Shown piece after piece: positions 53,376-63,314 of a stretch of 64,000 nucleotides of DNA. The position numbers and the translations under genes were made by a program. The DNA lies in the NCBI RefSeq assembly GCF_033473495.1, contig NC_088944.1, forward strand, positions 62,001-126,000, written 5' to 3'. Every line of letters begins with the position of its first letter. Within the stretch, counting starts at the first letter, position 1. The DNA is from Cercospora beticola. Its lineage: Eukaryota > Ascomycota > Dothideomycetes > Mycosphaerellales > Mycosphaerellaceae. The notes under the pieces are model-generated. The model saw only the letters and a list, made by a program, of their open reading frames with translations, was not told the origin of the DNA and did not search any database.

Positions 53376-55092
53376 TACTATTTATATAGAAATATAATAT
53401 TATAAGAACTCTATATTACTTTAAGTATCTTAAATATATCTTCGATATAAGTAATAGACTTTAGCTTTTTAGTAGTTTAGAGACTATATTTTATAATTAA
53501 GGATAGACGGACCTAGCTAGTTAGTCTAAGCGCTATAGGCAAAGTATTAGAACTACGAATATCTTATATCTTAAGCTTAATATCGAGTAGGAAATATATA
53601 TCTCTAGTTACTCTTCTATAGACTATATATAGTATATTCTAGTAGATTAATAGTATCGAGGAATACTCTATATACTATTTTCTAAGTAGCTAAACTAAGA
53701 ATATATATACGACTCTAATATAGACCTACTAAAGCTCGAGAATTATATTAAGTTATAACTATTTATAAAACCTAAATATTTTTAGCTTAGGAATAGATAA
53801 GCGACTAGCCTATATTATACTTATAGTTACTATTCCTACTTAATAGACTATAGGAGCTTCTTACTCTTATATATCTTCTATATCTCGAATAGCTTATTAT
53901 AGTCTTTAATAAATCCTAAAAGGAATTATATCTAGTCTAATTATATATATAACTCGGTATAAGTAAACCTATACTACGATTAAGATATTCTATTTAGAAA
54001 GTATTAAGAAGTAGTCCGTATACTTTATAGTATAGTTTAAGTAATAATATATAGGTACGTACGACGCGTTATAGAGCCGATAGATATAATAAGGCGACCT
54101 ATTACTATAAATATAGACGACGTTTTATAGATAGAGAGTATATAAAGTTAAAGCTCGAGAAACTTTATCGAAAATAAAAATTCTAGTTAAATACTTTTAG
54201 AAAGTATCTAAAAGAGGTAGTTTAATTACTATTCTTTTAGTAAATTCTATATATAGGAACTAGTTATCTTACTATAATTCTCTAGCTAAAAGTAGCGCTA
54301 AGTAAAATATTACTTATAGTATAGGAAATTATAAAATATATAGCTAGTAAATATTTCTAGTCTAAAATAAGAGCTTTATTAGAGATAATAAGAATTATAA
54401 TAGCTACGTAGATACTAAGAATAGCGCCTACGAGCTAAAGAACTCTAAGTATAGGAAACTATTAGAATATACTAGATCTCTAAGTATAAGAGCTACTAAT
54501 AGAAGAATAATAGCTTTTACTTTCTTAGAAGAGTATTTTTATTATAAGAATATAATAGTAGTCTAGCTCTCTAGAGAGCTACTAAAATAGATAAGCTAAT
54601 ATTAAATAGTAGAAAACGTAGCTATAGATCTCTCTAACTAAAGCTAGCTATATTATAAGATTAAGCTCTAATCTATAGAATATAGGCCTAAATCCTATAC
54701 TATAAAGCTAAGTAGCTCCTATATATACTAATTTAAATATCTAGAGTAGATACTAGAAGCGAAACGACTAAGTCTACTTTCTTTATATTTATAATTAGGA
54801 AGTTCTAAGATCCTTATACTAGCTATACTATCTACTAGAAGTATTAGCTATAAATAGAAGCGTTATACTAAAGATATATAATCTAGATATTTATTACTTC
54901 GAAAGAGAGCTATATATAACTTCTTTATCTACTTCGAGCCTATATATAGTACTATTATTTATAGAAGCTAGTAGAGTAGCCTATTAACCTCTATAGATAT
55001 AGGTTCTATTATCTTATACTTCTTATATAAATAGGCTATAGTAGTAATTACTCGCGCTTAATAATTCGAGTATTAATTAGACCTATATTTAT
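53376..55092. other. RIP-mutated CpG-bearing block, unidentified
   Basis: 1.7 kb between the facing tails of family-B copies 4 and 5. A long + frame exists (about 54,080-55,090, with TAG/TAA as former Gln/Trp) but I could not name a domain. Confidence 0.4.
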
Positions 55093-56332
55093 ACTTTTAA
55101 TAGATAGATAATTCTTATACGCTAGTCTATCTCTTTTAACTAGAGTAAGTAGTACGCTCTATATTTTTCGTAAGTAGAAAAGCTCTCGTACTAGTACTCT
55201 AGTAGAAAAACCTCCTTATATTTTTATATTTTATAGTAAGCTCTATATAGCCTACTGCTTCTATAGTTTCTAGTTCTCCTTAGAATAATTTATATTATCT
55301 TAATAGTTTAGATCCTTTATAGTAGTTCTCCTTAGTTATTTCTTATATTATTAGTACTTAGGAGCCCGATTCTCTTACCTACTAGCTTAGGGACTTAAGC
55401 CTATATATATAGTCTTAGTCTCTACGCTAGTATCTATATTAATCTTATATCTAACTCTTTCTTACTAGTCTATAGTAGGAGCTCTTTCTAATATTATACT
55501 CCTACTCTAAACTTTCTACCTTACTTAGTATCTAAGTTATATAACCTATATTTATAGAAATTATATTAAGTAGTAGTATTCTAAACTAGCTCTTCTATTA
55601 TAGGTAGCTTTAAATATAGAATAAGAGTTGCTTTTGTTAGATACTCTACCTTTAGAGTTAGTTATAAGGTATCTAGAAGAGCTAGACTTTAGATAAATAT
55701 CTCTATTCCTATAGTTCTACTAGTTATTATATAATTCTACTATAGGACCTAGTAGGTAGATAGGCTCTATAGACGGAGTTCCTAATCTCTTAGAATAAGT
55801 AGTTAAACCTAGTAGTACTAGAGGTATATACGAGTATATAGAGGTATATTCTCCTTTTTTTCTAGACTACTTTCTAAGAGATTTCTAGGCCTCTTATAGA
55901 GCTTATTATCCTATTTTCTATCTAGACTAGAATATTTTTCTTTATAGTTTTAGCTACTTTATTCTATACTCCTCTCTACTCTTCCTACTTTACTTTAAAG
56001 CTTTAATTATAGTATACTCCTTCCTTCTTTTTAGCTTATTTTAGTACTAGGTTACTACTCTAGCTTCTAAGCCTAGAATAGAATTTACTATCTAGAGATT
56101 CTAGTCTAGTCTCTTAGTACTAGGTCTTATATTAGTTCTAGCTACGCTAGCTCTAGTTTATAGTATTCGTTAGAGTTCGCCTAGTATACGCTTCTATAGA
56201 TTTCTAGACTTTTTTTTTATCGCTTTCTTCTTACCTCTATAGGTACTTAGCTACTCTATACTTTACTAGTATAGCCGAAGCTATCTATTTCTACCTACGA
56301 CTATATAGAGGTATATAATAGGACTTCGTAGG
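55093..56332 (-). repeat. Family-B repeat, copy 5
   Basis: About 1.24 kb, tail on the left at 55,093-55,160. Its structure matches copy 2 in inverted orientation, with both ending at the GCCTACGAAG-type edge. Confidence 0.78.
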
Positions 56333-56750
56333 CTTATACTTTTAATAGTAATATATTAACTAAGCTATACTAAACTTAGAATTATAGTAAGCGTATAGAC
56401 TATCTAACTACGCCTTCTTACTATATTTACTTTTAGTAGCTAGCTAGATTTAGAAATAGATATTTATATTATAAGTAATACTATATACTTAGACTATACC
56501 TAGTACTTTTAAATACTAGTAATATATTATATTTAAAGCTATAATATAGTAGTAGGATTAAGCTTAATACTACCGGACTCGTATAGTTATCGAATACGGA
56601 GTATAATTTACCTAAATACTACTAGATAATCGGTATAGGCGTACTCCGATATTAGTTATACTAACATTTTGTTAATCTTTTAAATATTAGGATATACTAA
56701 GACTTACTCTATAGACGCAAAGTTAGTATAGCGGAATATAGGAGACTATA
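56333..56750. other. Edge of the RIP island
   Basis: The last RIP-type sequence. The first ordinary CpA/TpG dinucleotides appear at 56,664-56,673, and normal composition is established by about 56,751, so the switch takes less than 100 bp. Confidence 0.85.
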
Positions 56751-57211
56751 TAACACAGTCTTCAAGGGTCGCCTGCCACGGTAGGAGTGCAAATGCTATT
56801 CGTACATCTCGCATTAATCTATACACGGCACGTGCGTATACGCAAGGGAGAAAGCTGGTTCATCTGCCGACGCTGCATCTGATCTGACCAGAGGCTGCCC
56901 ATGCTACAGTGCTCCCAGTATCATGTAAGTGGTGCCTTGATTGTACTACCTCTACCACGTGAATTGCAGACGAAAATGGCTGTCAGCTGAGGGGTGGTGC
57001 TTCGTGGGCTGCCCGGCAAAACCCCACATCTAGCCACCCCGTCCACCATTCTTTCAAGAGATTTAACCTTTTCAGTGAGGAGAAGCCTAGCTACGTGTCA
57101 CACGAGCGCGGGCAATCATATGCAAGACTCCAAAGTGTTTGACATAGCTTTCTGTTCTGATCCATTTTTCGCCCAATTCCAACGCGTCCAGTTGCGTGGA
57201 ACAACGACAAC
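56751..57211 (+). promoter_or_regulatory. Upstream region of the flavoenzyme gene
   Basis: Unmutated DNA between the RIP island and the first gene, the only promoter space the gene has. Two CACGTG palindromes (56,829-56,834 and 56,956-56,961) are possible bHLH/bZIP sites. An upstream ATG at 57,120 opens a frame that overlaps the real start out of phase. No clear TATA box was seen. Confidence 0.4.
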
Positions 57212-58666
57212 ATGGCAGAAGAAATCGCAGCAGATTACCTGGTGGTTGGCGCCGGAGCAATGGGGTTGGCTTTTGTGGATACAATGCTCAGCGATACCAA
57301 AGATACTAAGATAATTATCGTCGACCGCTATGATCGACCTGGAGGCCACTGGACTACAGCATATCCTTTCGTGAGGCTACATCAGCCTTCAGCCTTTTAC
57401 GGAGTGAATTCACGGAATCTCGGAGAGAACAAAATTGACAAAGTTGGCCTCAACAAAGGTCTTGCGGAGTTGGCTACCGTTGACGAGATCTGTGGATATT
57501 ATAACATTGTTATGCATCAAACTTTCCTCGCTTCGGGTCGGGTCAAATACTTTCCCAAGCACGAGTTCGATACGGCCCAGCTACAGTGGCGATCTTCTGT
57601 TACGGGAAAGACATACAAGCTCCAGCGAAGCACCACAGTCGTCGACGCTACGTACATGAAAGTGAAGGTGCCATCCATGGCTCCCCCATCCTACGAAGTC
57701 GCAGGCGTAGAGTTGGTCACGCCGAATGCCTTGCCCAAGGCAAGTCGACCGTATGGCGGATACACGGTAGTAGGCGCTGGCAAGACAGGAATTGATGCGT
57801 GCCTATGGATTTTGAACCAAGGAATAGATCCGAAACAGATTACCTGGATCATGCCACGGGATTCGTGGTACTTCGAAAGAGGCGGATTGCAGCCCGGACC
57901 AGAATTCGCCGCCAGCACTGCGAACAGTATCAACGACATCAATGGTTCGGTCATGCAGGCCACATCTCCGGAGGATCTCATGCTCCGGCTTGAGTCCTGT
58001 CAGCAAGTTATACGACTTACGGACAAAGTCTGGCCGACTATGTTTCGATGTGCAACCGTCTCTCTGGCCGAGCTCGAACAAATCCAGCGAATTGAAAACA
58101 TTGTTCGTCAGGGTCGTGTCGCACGTATCGATTCTAGCGGAGTACATTTTGAGAATGGTTCTTCCCACAAAGCAGTGCCCGACACCATATACATCGACTG
58201 TACCGCCGACGCCCTAGCGAAACTCGACCCAAAGCCCATATTCGATGCCGAAACAAAAACCCTCACACTCCAATCCGTCCGTTTCTGTCAACAAGTCTTC
58301 AGCGCAGCCTTTATCGCTCACGTTGAAGCCACCTACACCAACGACCTCAACCTCAAAAACGAGCTCTGCCGCGTGATCCCTCATCCGAATGAATGGATCG
58401 ATTACATGATTGTAAACCTTCAAACTCACCGCAATGGTCTCACATGGGCGAGTCATCCCAAGACGGCTGAGTGGCTAGCTCAAGCACGCTTGGATTGGTA
58501 TGGTACATTCTTGCCTAAAGCGCCGGAAGATCCAATACAAGCGAGGGAATTTTATTCTGCTGTCGGGGCACAGATACAAGGGTTGTGCGGTAAGCTGGAG
58601 GAATTGTTAGGTCAACTTCCGGAGAAGGATGCGGCGAGAGCTAAAGCTCAGATAGCTGGTATGTAG
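57212..58666 (+). CDS. FAD/NAD(P)-binding oxidoreductase (flavin monooxygenase-like)
   Basis: Single-exon gene, 484 residues. A Rossmann motif G-A-G-A-M-G at residues 13-18 close to the N-terminus should bind FAD, with the acidic/basic strand end V-D-R and a following P-G-G-H-W at 43-47. A second G-A-G-K-T-G at 188-193 is the expected NAD(P)H site. This two-dinucleotide-fold layout fits the flavoprotein monooxygenase/pyridine nucleotide oxidoreductase superfamily. The classical FMO fingerprint F-x-G-x-x-x-H is not evident, so the substrate and reaction type are open. No signal peptide or membrane segment is seen, so it is probably cytosolic. The start has a good context (ACAACATGG). It is convergent with the P450 at 59,100, suggesting a possible shared oxidative pathway by position only. 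The gene begins only about 460 bp from the RIP island yet shows no RIP damage. Confidence 0.85.
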   Translation: MAEEIAADYLVVGAGAMGLAFVDTMLSDTKDTKIIIVDRYDRPGGHWTTAYPFVRLHQPSAFYGVNSRNLGENKIDKVGLNKGLAELATVDEICGYYNIVMHQTFLASGRVKYFPKHEFDTAQLQWRSSVTGKTYKLQRSTTVVDATYMKVKVPSMAPPSYEVAGVELVTPNALPKASRPYGGYTVVGAGKTGIDACLWILNQGIDPKQITWIMPRDSWYFERGGLQPGPEFAASTANSINDINGSVMQATSPEDLMLRLESCQQVIRLTDKVWPTMFRCATVSLAELEQIQRIENIVRQGRVARIDSSGVHFENGSSHKAVPDTIYIDCTADALAKLDPKPIFDAETKTLTLQSVRFCQQVFSAAFIAHVEATYTNDLNLKNELCRVIPHPNEWIDYMIVNLQTHRNGLTWASHPKTAEWLAQARLDWYGTFLPKAPEDPIQAREFYSAVGAQIQGLCGKLEELLGQLPEKDAARAKAQIAGM

Positions 58667-59099
58667 TGTACTCATGAGGTAGCATTGGTATGGAGTTGTC
58701 CATGACGCACAGTACGTCGCTCATCGTAGATCGAAGCTGTTTCTCCTGCGAATGGAAGGGGTCTCGATCGCTTGCGTGCACGTTCTGATACCTTGGTCTG
58801 AGATGATGGAACAATGTCAAGGTGTGTACCGACCCGCGGATGACGGAATCGCGATTCGAGTTTTGCATTGAGCGTTTCGTCCTATGCCATCTCTTCAGGA
58901 TGAAAGCGACCAAGTTCTTGTTTCGGTATGTTCACAAGAATGGTCTACGTATGCCGACATGATGTCCCAGAAGCGACTTCAGCACTCCCTTCATGCTTTC
59001 TGGAATTGCACAACGAGTCGGGATTACCCCGACATATTCCGGAGGCAAATCTTGACAGAACTGTTACTGGAAAGAATGTGTTCGACAGGTACTGGAATG
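58667..59099. other. Convergent intergenic region
   Basis: 433 bp between the 3' ends of the flavoenzyme and the P450. It must hold both terminators. Frames running through it into the P450 antisense strand look like shadows. No defined terminator motif was seen. Confidence 0.5.
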
Positions 59100-60696
59100 C
59101 TAGAATACTGCCTTGCGCAAATGAAGATGAATCCAGAAGTCCTTCGGAAAGCTGAACCATTGAGATCTTGTGATCCACGGTTGCTCTGCATTGACCAGTT
59201 CCGCGTCAAAATGACGGACAAATGTGGCAATGTACTTGTATGTCTCAACGAGGGCAAGGTTCCGTCCGACACAGCTACGACTTCCCATGCCGAACTGAGG
59301 AGCGCAAATCGTTAGCAAATACTTCCAGTGGCAAAATTTCCATTTCAATGCAACTCACTGTGGTCAGATTTTGCTCCATCACTCGAAGCCGCTTTGCCTC
59401 TTCCGGGCTATCATCCGCAGGCAGCCAACGTTCTGGGACGAACTTGTCCGCATCGCTGCCGAACAAGTCGTGAGAGCGATTCATCGCGGCAGGACTAATG
59501 CCACACGATGCGGTCCCCGGTATGTGGTACTGCCCTATTCGCATACCGCCAGCAGGTGGAACTCTGGGCAACTGATAGGTAATGGACGGATGCAATCGCA
59601 TACTTTCGCGTACCACAGCTGAAAGGAAGGGTAGCTTTTCCAACTCTCGGAACGATGCACCATTTGTAGCATAAGCCTGATCCACTTCTGCTCTCACTCT
59701 TTGCAGAGCGTCGTCTCGTAGCAGGAGCTGGCCTAGGACGGCCAAGATTGCAATTGCCGTGGTGTCTGCTCCTGCGCCCAAGATATTCACGCCCTCAATC
59801 ATGACTTCGCCCTTGCTCACTGGCTTACCGTCTTGGGTCTTGCCGTTGATGAAGTACTGCAACATGTCAAACCTCCTGTCGCCCAAGCCCTCTTGCATGC
59901 GTTGATCAACACGCTTTTCTAACCACCCCAGGAAGGTCTCGAACGTGTTCATCCGCTCTCCTCCAAATTTGCGTATCAGAAAGCGGGCCACAGGATTGTT
60001 GAACCAAAACATCTTCCCGGGCACGTGGCCCATGTTCGCCATCAGGTAGAAGCCATCATGAATGGACTGGATATTGCCGCCAACGTCTTTGCCCTGTTCC
60101 AAGAAGCCGATCGGTCCGCCCATGGATAATTGCCCGACCACGTCGAAGGTAAAATAGTTCGCATATTCATCGATGCGCACCGGCTCGTCTTTGGTAGCGA
60201 GCTCTCGCAACTTGGCAATATTGAGCTCCATGACTTCGCCGATCAGTTCCTCCATGGACAAGATCGCCGACATGGAGTACGTGCCGGACACGCGGCTCCT
60301 GATGCGGCGATGTACATGGCGATTCGTCGTGGCAAAGAAACTGTCGCCCATGCCGGGGATGACCCACGTGTCGTACCAGGACGTCTTTTGACTCGGCTTG
60401 CCGTGGCCATACAACTCCTTGAGCGCGCCCTCATCGACGAAACTGATTTCGTTCGGCGCGATCCTCACCACGGGGCCATATTTCTCGTGCAAGCGCACGA
60501 CGTCTTGCAGCCACGAGCCTCGGAAATAGCGTCGATTGAGCCAGAGACTGCTGAATCGAGCGGCGACCGGTCCAGGGACGTTGCGGAGTGGGTGGAAGAA
60601 GGCGTTGTACAGGAAATGCAGCAGCAGCAGAAGGACGACGCCGCCAGCGGCTCGCTGCGCAAACTGCTGGCTCACGGTGGAGTCCAGCCACTGCAT
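59100..60696 (-). CDS. Cytochrome P450 monooxygenase (one intron)
   Basis: Complement of 59,100-59,294 and 59,359-60,696, giving 510 residues. The intron 59,295-59,358 (64 bp, GTGAGT...CAG, phase 0) removes an otherwise frame-ending segment and restores the heme loop. An N-terminal hydrophobic run (about residues 18-30) should anchor it in the ER membrane, followed by P-G-P. Diagnostic motifs are A-G-A-D-T-T in helix I (308-313), E-S-M-R (364-367), F-x-P-E-R-W (419-424) and the heme loop F-G-M-G-S-R-S-C-V-G (447-456, ligand Cys454). Length and all motifs are normal, so it should be an active haem-thiolate monooxygenase needing P450 reductase. The N-terminal part resembles pisatin-demethylase-type fungal P450s (inference). 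The first ATG is at 60,696. It is divergent from the regulator at 61,097. Confidence 0.93.
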
Positions 60697-61096
60697 GGCG
60701 GGCAATCAAGGGCACCGATGGCGGTTTGTCCGTCGCGGTGCAGCGTCGCAGGGAGACTGTAGAGGTGGCAGGAGAGCGACGACGGCGTTGTCGCAGGCCC
60801 AACTGCAGCGTACACGCGTGGAGGCCATGGTAAGTGCCTGGTTTTCATGCCGGACCTGCTCGTGGTGCCTGGTGATGCGTGCGCGGTGAAACCCCACTGC
60901 CTCAGTACTGAGATCCTGCAGAGCACATGTGGCGATGGGAGAGTGAGGGGGTGGGGAGCGGTGCGGGCCGTCCTGCCAAGCCTGGGGTGGATGGCGGGGT
61001 CCCCAGATCGATGGGATCAGGGGTCATGCATGGTGCTCTGTCGTTGTCGGTGCTTACCTGATCACGACGCCGCCCACCCCACTGACGCCGACGCCC
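60697..61096. promoter_or_regulatory. Divergent promoter between P450 and transcription factor genes
   Basis: 400 bp shared by two genes transcribed outward, which allows coordinated or autoregulatory control by the adjacent Zn2Cys6 protein. One CGG-N-CCG palindrome (60,964-60,970) is a possible Zn2Cys6 half-site pair. This is weak evidence in GC-rich DNA. Confidence 0.45.
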
Positions 61097-63314
61097 ATGT
61101 CATCTCGCCGTCCCGAATGCGCGTCGTGCGGCAAGACCTTCGCGCGCCAGGCGCATCTGGAGCGGCACCAGGAAACGCACCGTGGTGACTTGCTACGATG
61201 GTCGTGTCAATACTGCCAGAACAGCTACACCCGGCGGTATGTATGTCTGCAGGGAGGGACGGGGAGGGAGGGGGGGGGGGGGAGGGAAGTGGAGCGGGGC
61301 GGGGCGGGGTGGAACACGGGCTAATTGACGTCGCAGCGACGCGCTCAATCGCCACTTGGCGCGCTGTCCCTCCGCCGCCGCCGATGCGCGCGTTCCGTCC
61401 ACGCGCATCAACCGCGCCTGCGAGTCCTGCAGCGCCCAAAAGGTGCGCTGCTCACGCGGCCAGCCCTGTCGTCGCTGCGCACAGTCGCGCTCCGCGTGTC
61501 GATACCTGCCCCATGGCCAGCAGTCGCGCCGACCAGTGACCCCCACCCCCACCAACACCACCGCCGCCTCAGAGCTGTCGTCGCGACCCCCGATGCGTGG
61601 CGGCAGCCCGGTCCCGGACCAGTCGCAGCCCGCTTGGGGCCATGCGGACCTGCTCGACACCGCCGGCACCAATCCGTGGCTCTCGTGGGACTGGAACGAG
61701 CCGCCATGGGGAGTCTTGGACGCCGCCCCGTCTCACGGCACCGACAACATCAGCCACGCACCGCTCGTCTCCGCAGACACCGTGCCCGTCGATGCCCCCG
61801 TCGTCGCCAACATCATCGATGCCAAGCTCGATCCCGTCGAGTACCACCGGCAGACCATCTTGATCCACCTGGACCAGTCGTCTCTCGGCAGCACTGCGCC
61901 CGACAGCATGCGACACTGGCTCTCCTGTGCGCCCCTTTCCCTGTTCTTGAAGACCTATTTCACCCGCCATCATCGCCACACGCCCATCATCCATCTTCCC
62001 ACCTTCAATATTGTCGACTGTCCGACTGGACTGGTCTTCGCCCTGACCCTGATCGCTGCGGCATACGTGCCCAACCTAGGTCTTCGTGCCAGGGACGTCG
62101 TCCGACTGCTGGACTGCGCTCGTACTCTTACCATGGTTTCCGACAAGGTAAGTCGTTCTCGCCATCGACCGCGCCTGCGCCTTTGACAGATACAATCCAC
62201 AGAGCTTGAACAGCGGCGGTCCCGCATCCCTCGAAACACTGCAAGCCCTGGTCCTTCTGGGCATCATGGATCGTCTTATGCTGAAGCGGACGTCTGATGT
62301 GCCGTGCAGCATCGATCTAGGCAGCATCGCAAGACTCGCACGCGCCGCTCATATTTTCGAGGTTCCCAATGACGCGCCAAATACCTCCTGGCGAGAGTGG
62401 GCGACCCTGGAGTCTCGTCGCAGGTGAGAAGCCGTGCATCGGGCCAACTTTGGTGGGCAACCTGGACCTCGTCGCTAATACGCGTAGGCTGGGACTTGTA
62501 CTCTTTGCATTCGATGCCTTCATCTCAGTTCTACACGACCAAACGCCGAATGTGCGTGACGACGAGCTTAATATGCGCTTTCCCAGTCCGGAACATGTGT
62601 TCATGGCAGCGTCGGAGTCCGAGTGGAGAGATGCTAACAAGCTGCATCCCCAACACGCAGCAACGACATACTCTGTCTCCCTGACACTTTCAAGCCTCTT
62701 CACCCACGCGGACATGTCTCTCCCCCTCCCGGACACGCTCATGGGAAGATTTGTGCTGATTCATGGTAAGTGGTCGTTACTCCAATCACAGCCGATCAAC
62801 AGGGCCTAACAACGCACGTCTTGTATCAGGAATCTTGCAGTATGCCTGGCGAACCAAACGTGTTCTGCAGGAGAACCCACGCGCCATATCGGATGCGGCA
62901 CTGCAGCCATATTTGCAAAGCAGAACCAGCGCCATCTGTAACTCGCTTCGTAAATGGCGCGCAGGCTGGCCCGAAGAACTGCTCGATTTCGAGCCCTTTT
63001 CCGAGTCTCCGTCGCTCTATCAAGACCGGGCCGAGGCATGCTGGTATCTTGCGGGCATTGTTACGCTTCCACACGTCAACATTCGTTTACCCGAGACGTC
63101 AGCCACCGACTTTTCCGGCGCATTATCAGTCCAGCAGATATTTCAATGCCTCATCTTGCTCTCGGATTCAAGCCTTCTTCACAATGTTGGACAAGATTTC
63201 GAGGCCACATATCATTTGGTTACGGAGCGTCTCTCTGCTGGAACGAATGACGGTGCCCTGGGTGCTCTGATTTATCGCGAACCAGACACAACGAGAGCGG
63301 GCTTCGAAGAATGA
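61097..63314 (+). CDS. C2H2 + Zn2Cys6 fungal transcription factor (five exons)
   Basis: Join 61,097-61,236, 61,337-62,147, 62,203-62,423, 62,488-62,765 and 62,830-63,314, giving 644 residues. Introns are 100, 55, 64 and 64 bp, all GT...AG, and each junction restores an unbroken frame. Two N-terminal fingers lie at Cys8-His28 (C2H2) and Cys37-Cys57 (C-C-H-C variant, with the first intron inside it). A Zn2Cys6 cluster follows with Cys75, 78, 85, 91, 94 and 101 in the standard spacing. A fungal-specific regulatory domain begins about residue 250. It includes an E-x-R-R-R-L-x-L-x-L-F-A-F-D stretch at the exon 3/4 junction, as usual for that family. The protein should be a nuclear DNA-binding regulator. 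Its head-to-head position with the P450 makes it the likely local regulator (inference). Without splicing the gene appears as five unrelated frames. Confidence 0.9.
61252..61312 (+). repeat. G-rich tract in intron 1 of the transcription factor gene
   Basis: A strongly purine-biased run with many GGG/GGGG groups, including about a dozen consecutive G, inside a 100-bp intron. It meets the simple pattern for a G-quadruplex on the coding (RNA) strand. Confidence 0.85.

Noticed and set aside
1..56750. AT-rich DNA as mitochondrial sequence or centromere core
   Set aside because: It contains nuclear LTR and LINE elements with target duplications and a specific CpA/TpG loss. No mitochondrial genes, tRNAs or rRNAs were seen, and a centromere role cannot be judged from sequence alone.
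58884..59315. 143-codon frame on + between the flavoenzyme and the P450
   Set aside because: Much of it is antisense to P450 exon 2 and the rest has no motif or good start context.
60697..60705. Upstream TTG start for the P450 (three extra residues)
   Set aside because: The first ATG at 60,696 is in frame just downstream. A TTG start is unlikely in a fungal nuclear gene.
60130..60762. 210-codon frame on + antisense to the P450
   Set aside because: It overlaps the P450 coding strand, where all motifs and the splice junction fit. It shows no domain of its own.
62148..62189. Earlier 3' splice site (GACAG at 62,185-62,189) for intron 2 of the regulator
   Set aside because: It leads to a frame that closes soon after and loses the fungal regulatory domain sequence. 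The site at 62,201-62,202 keeps it.
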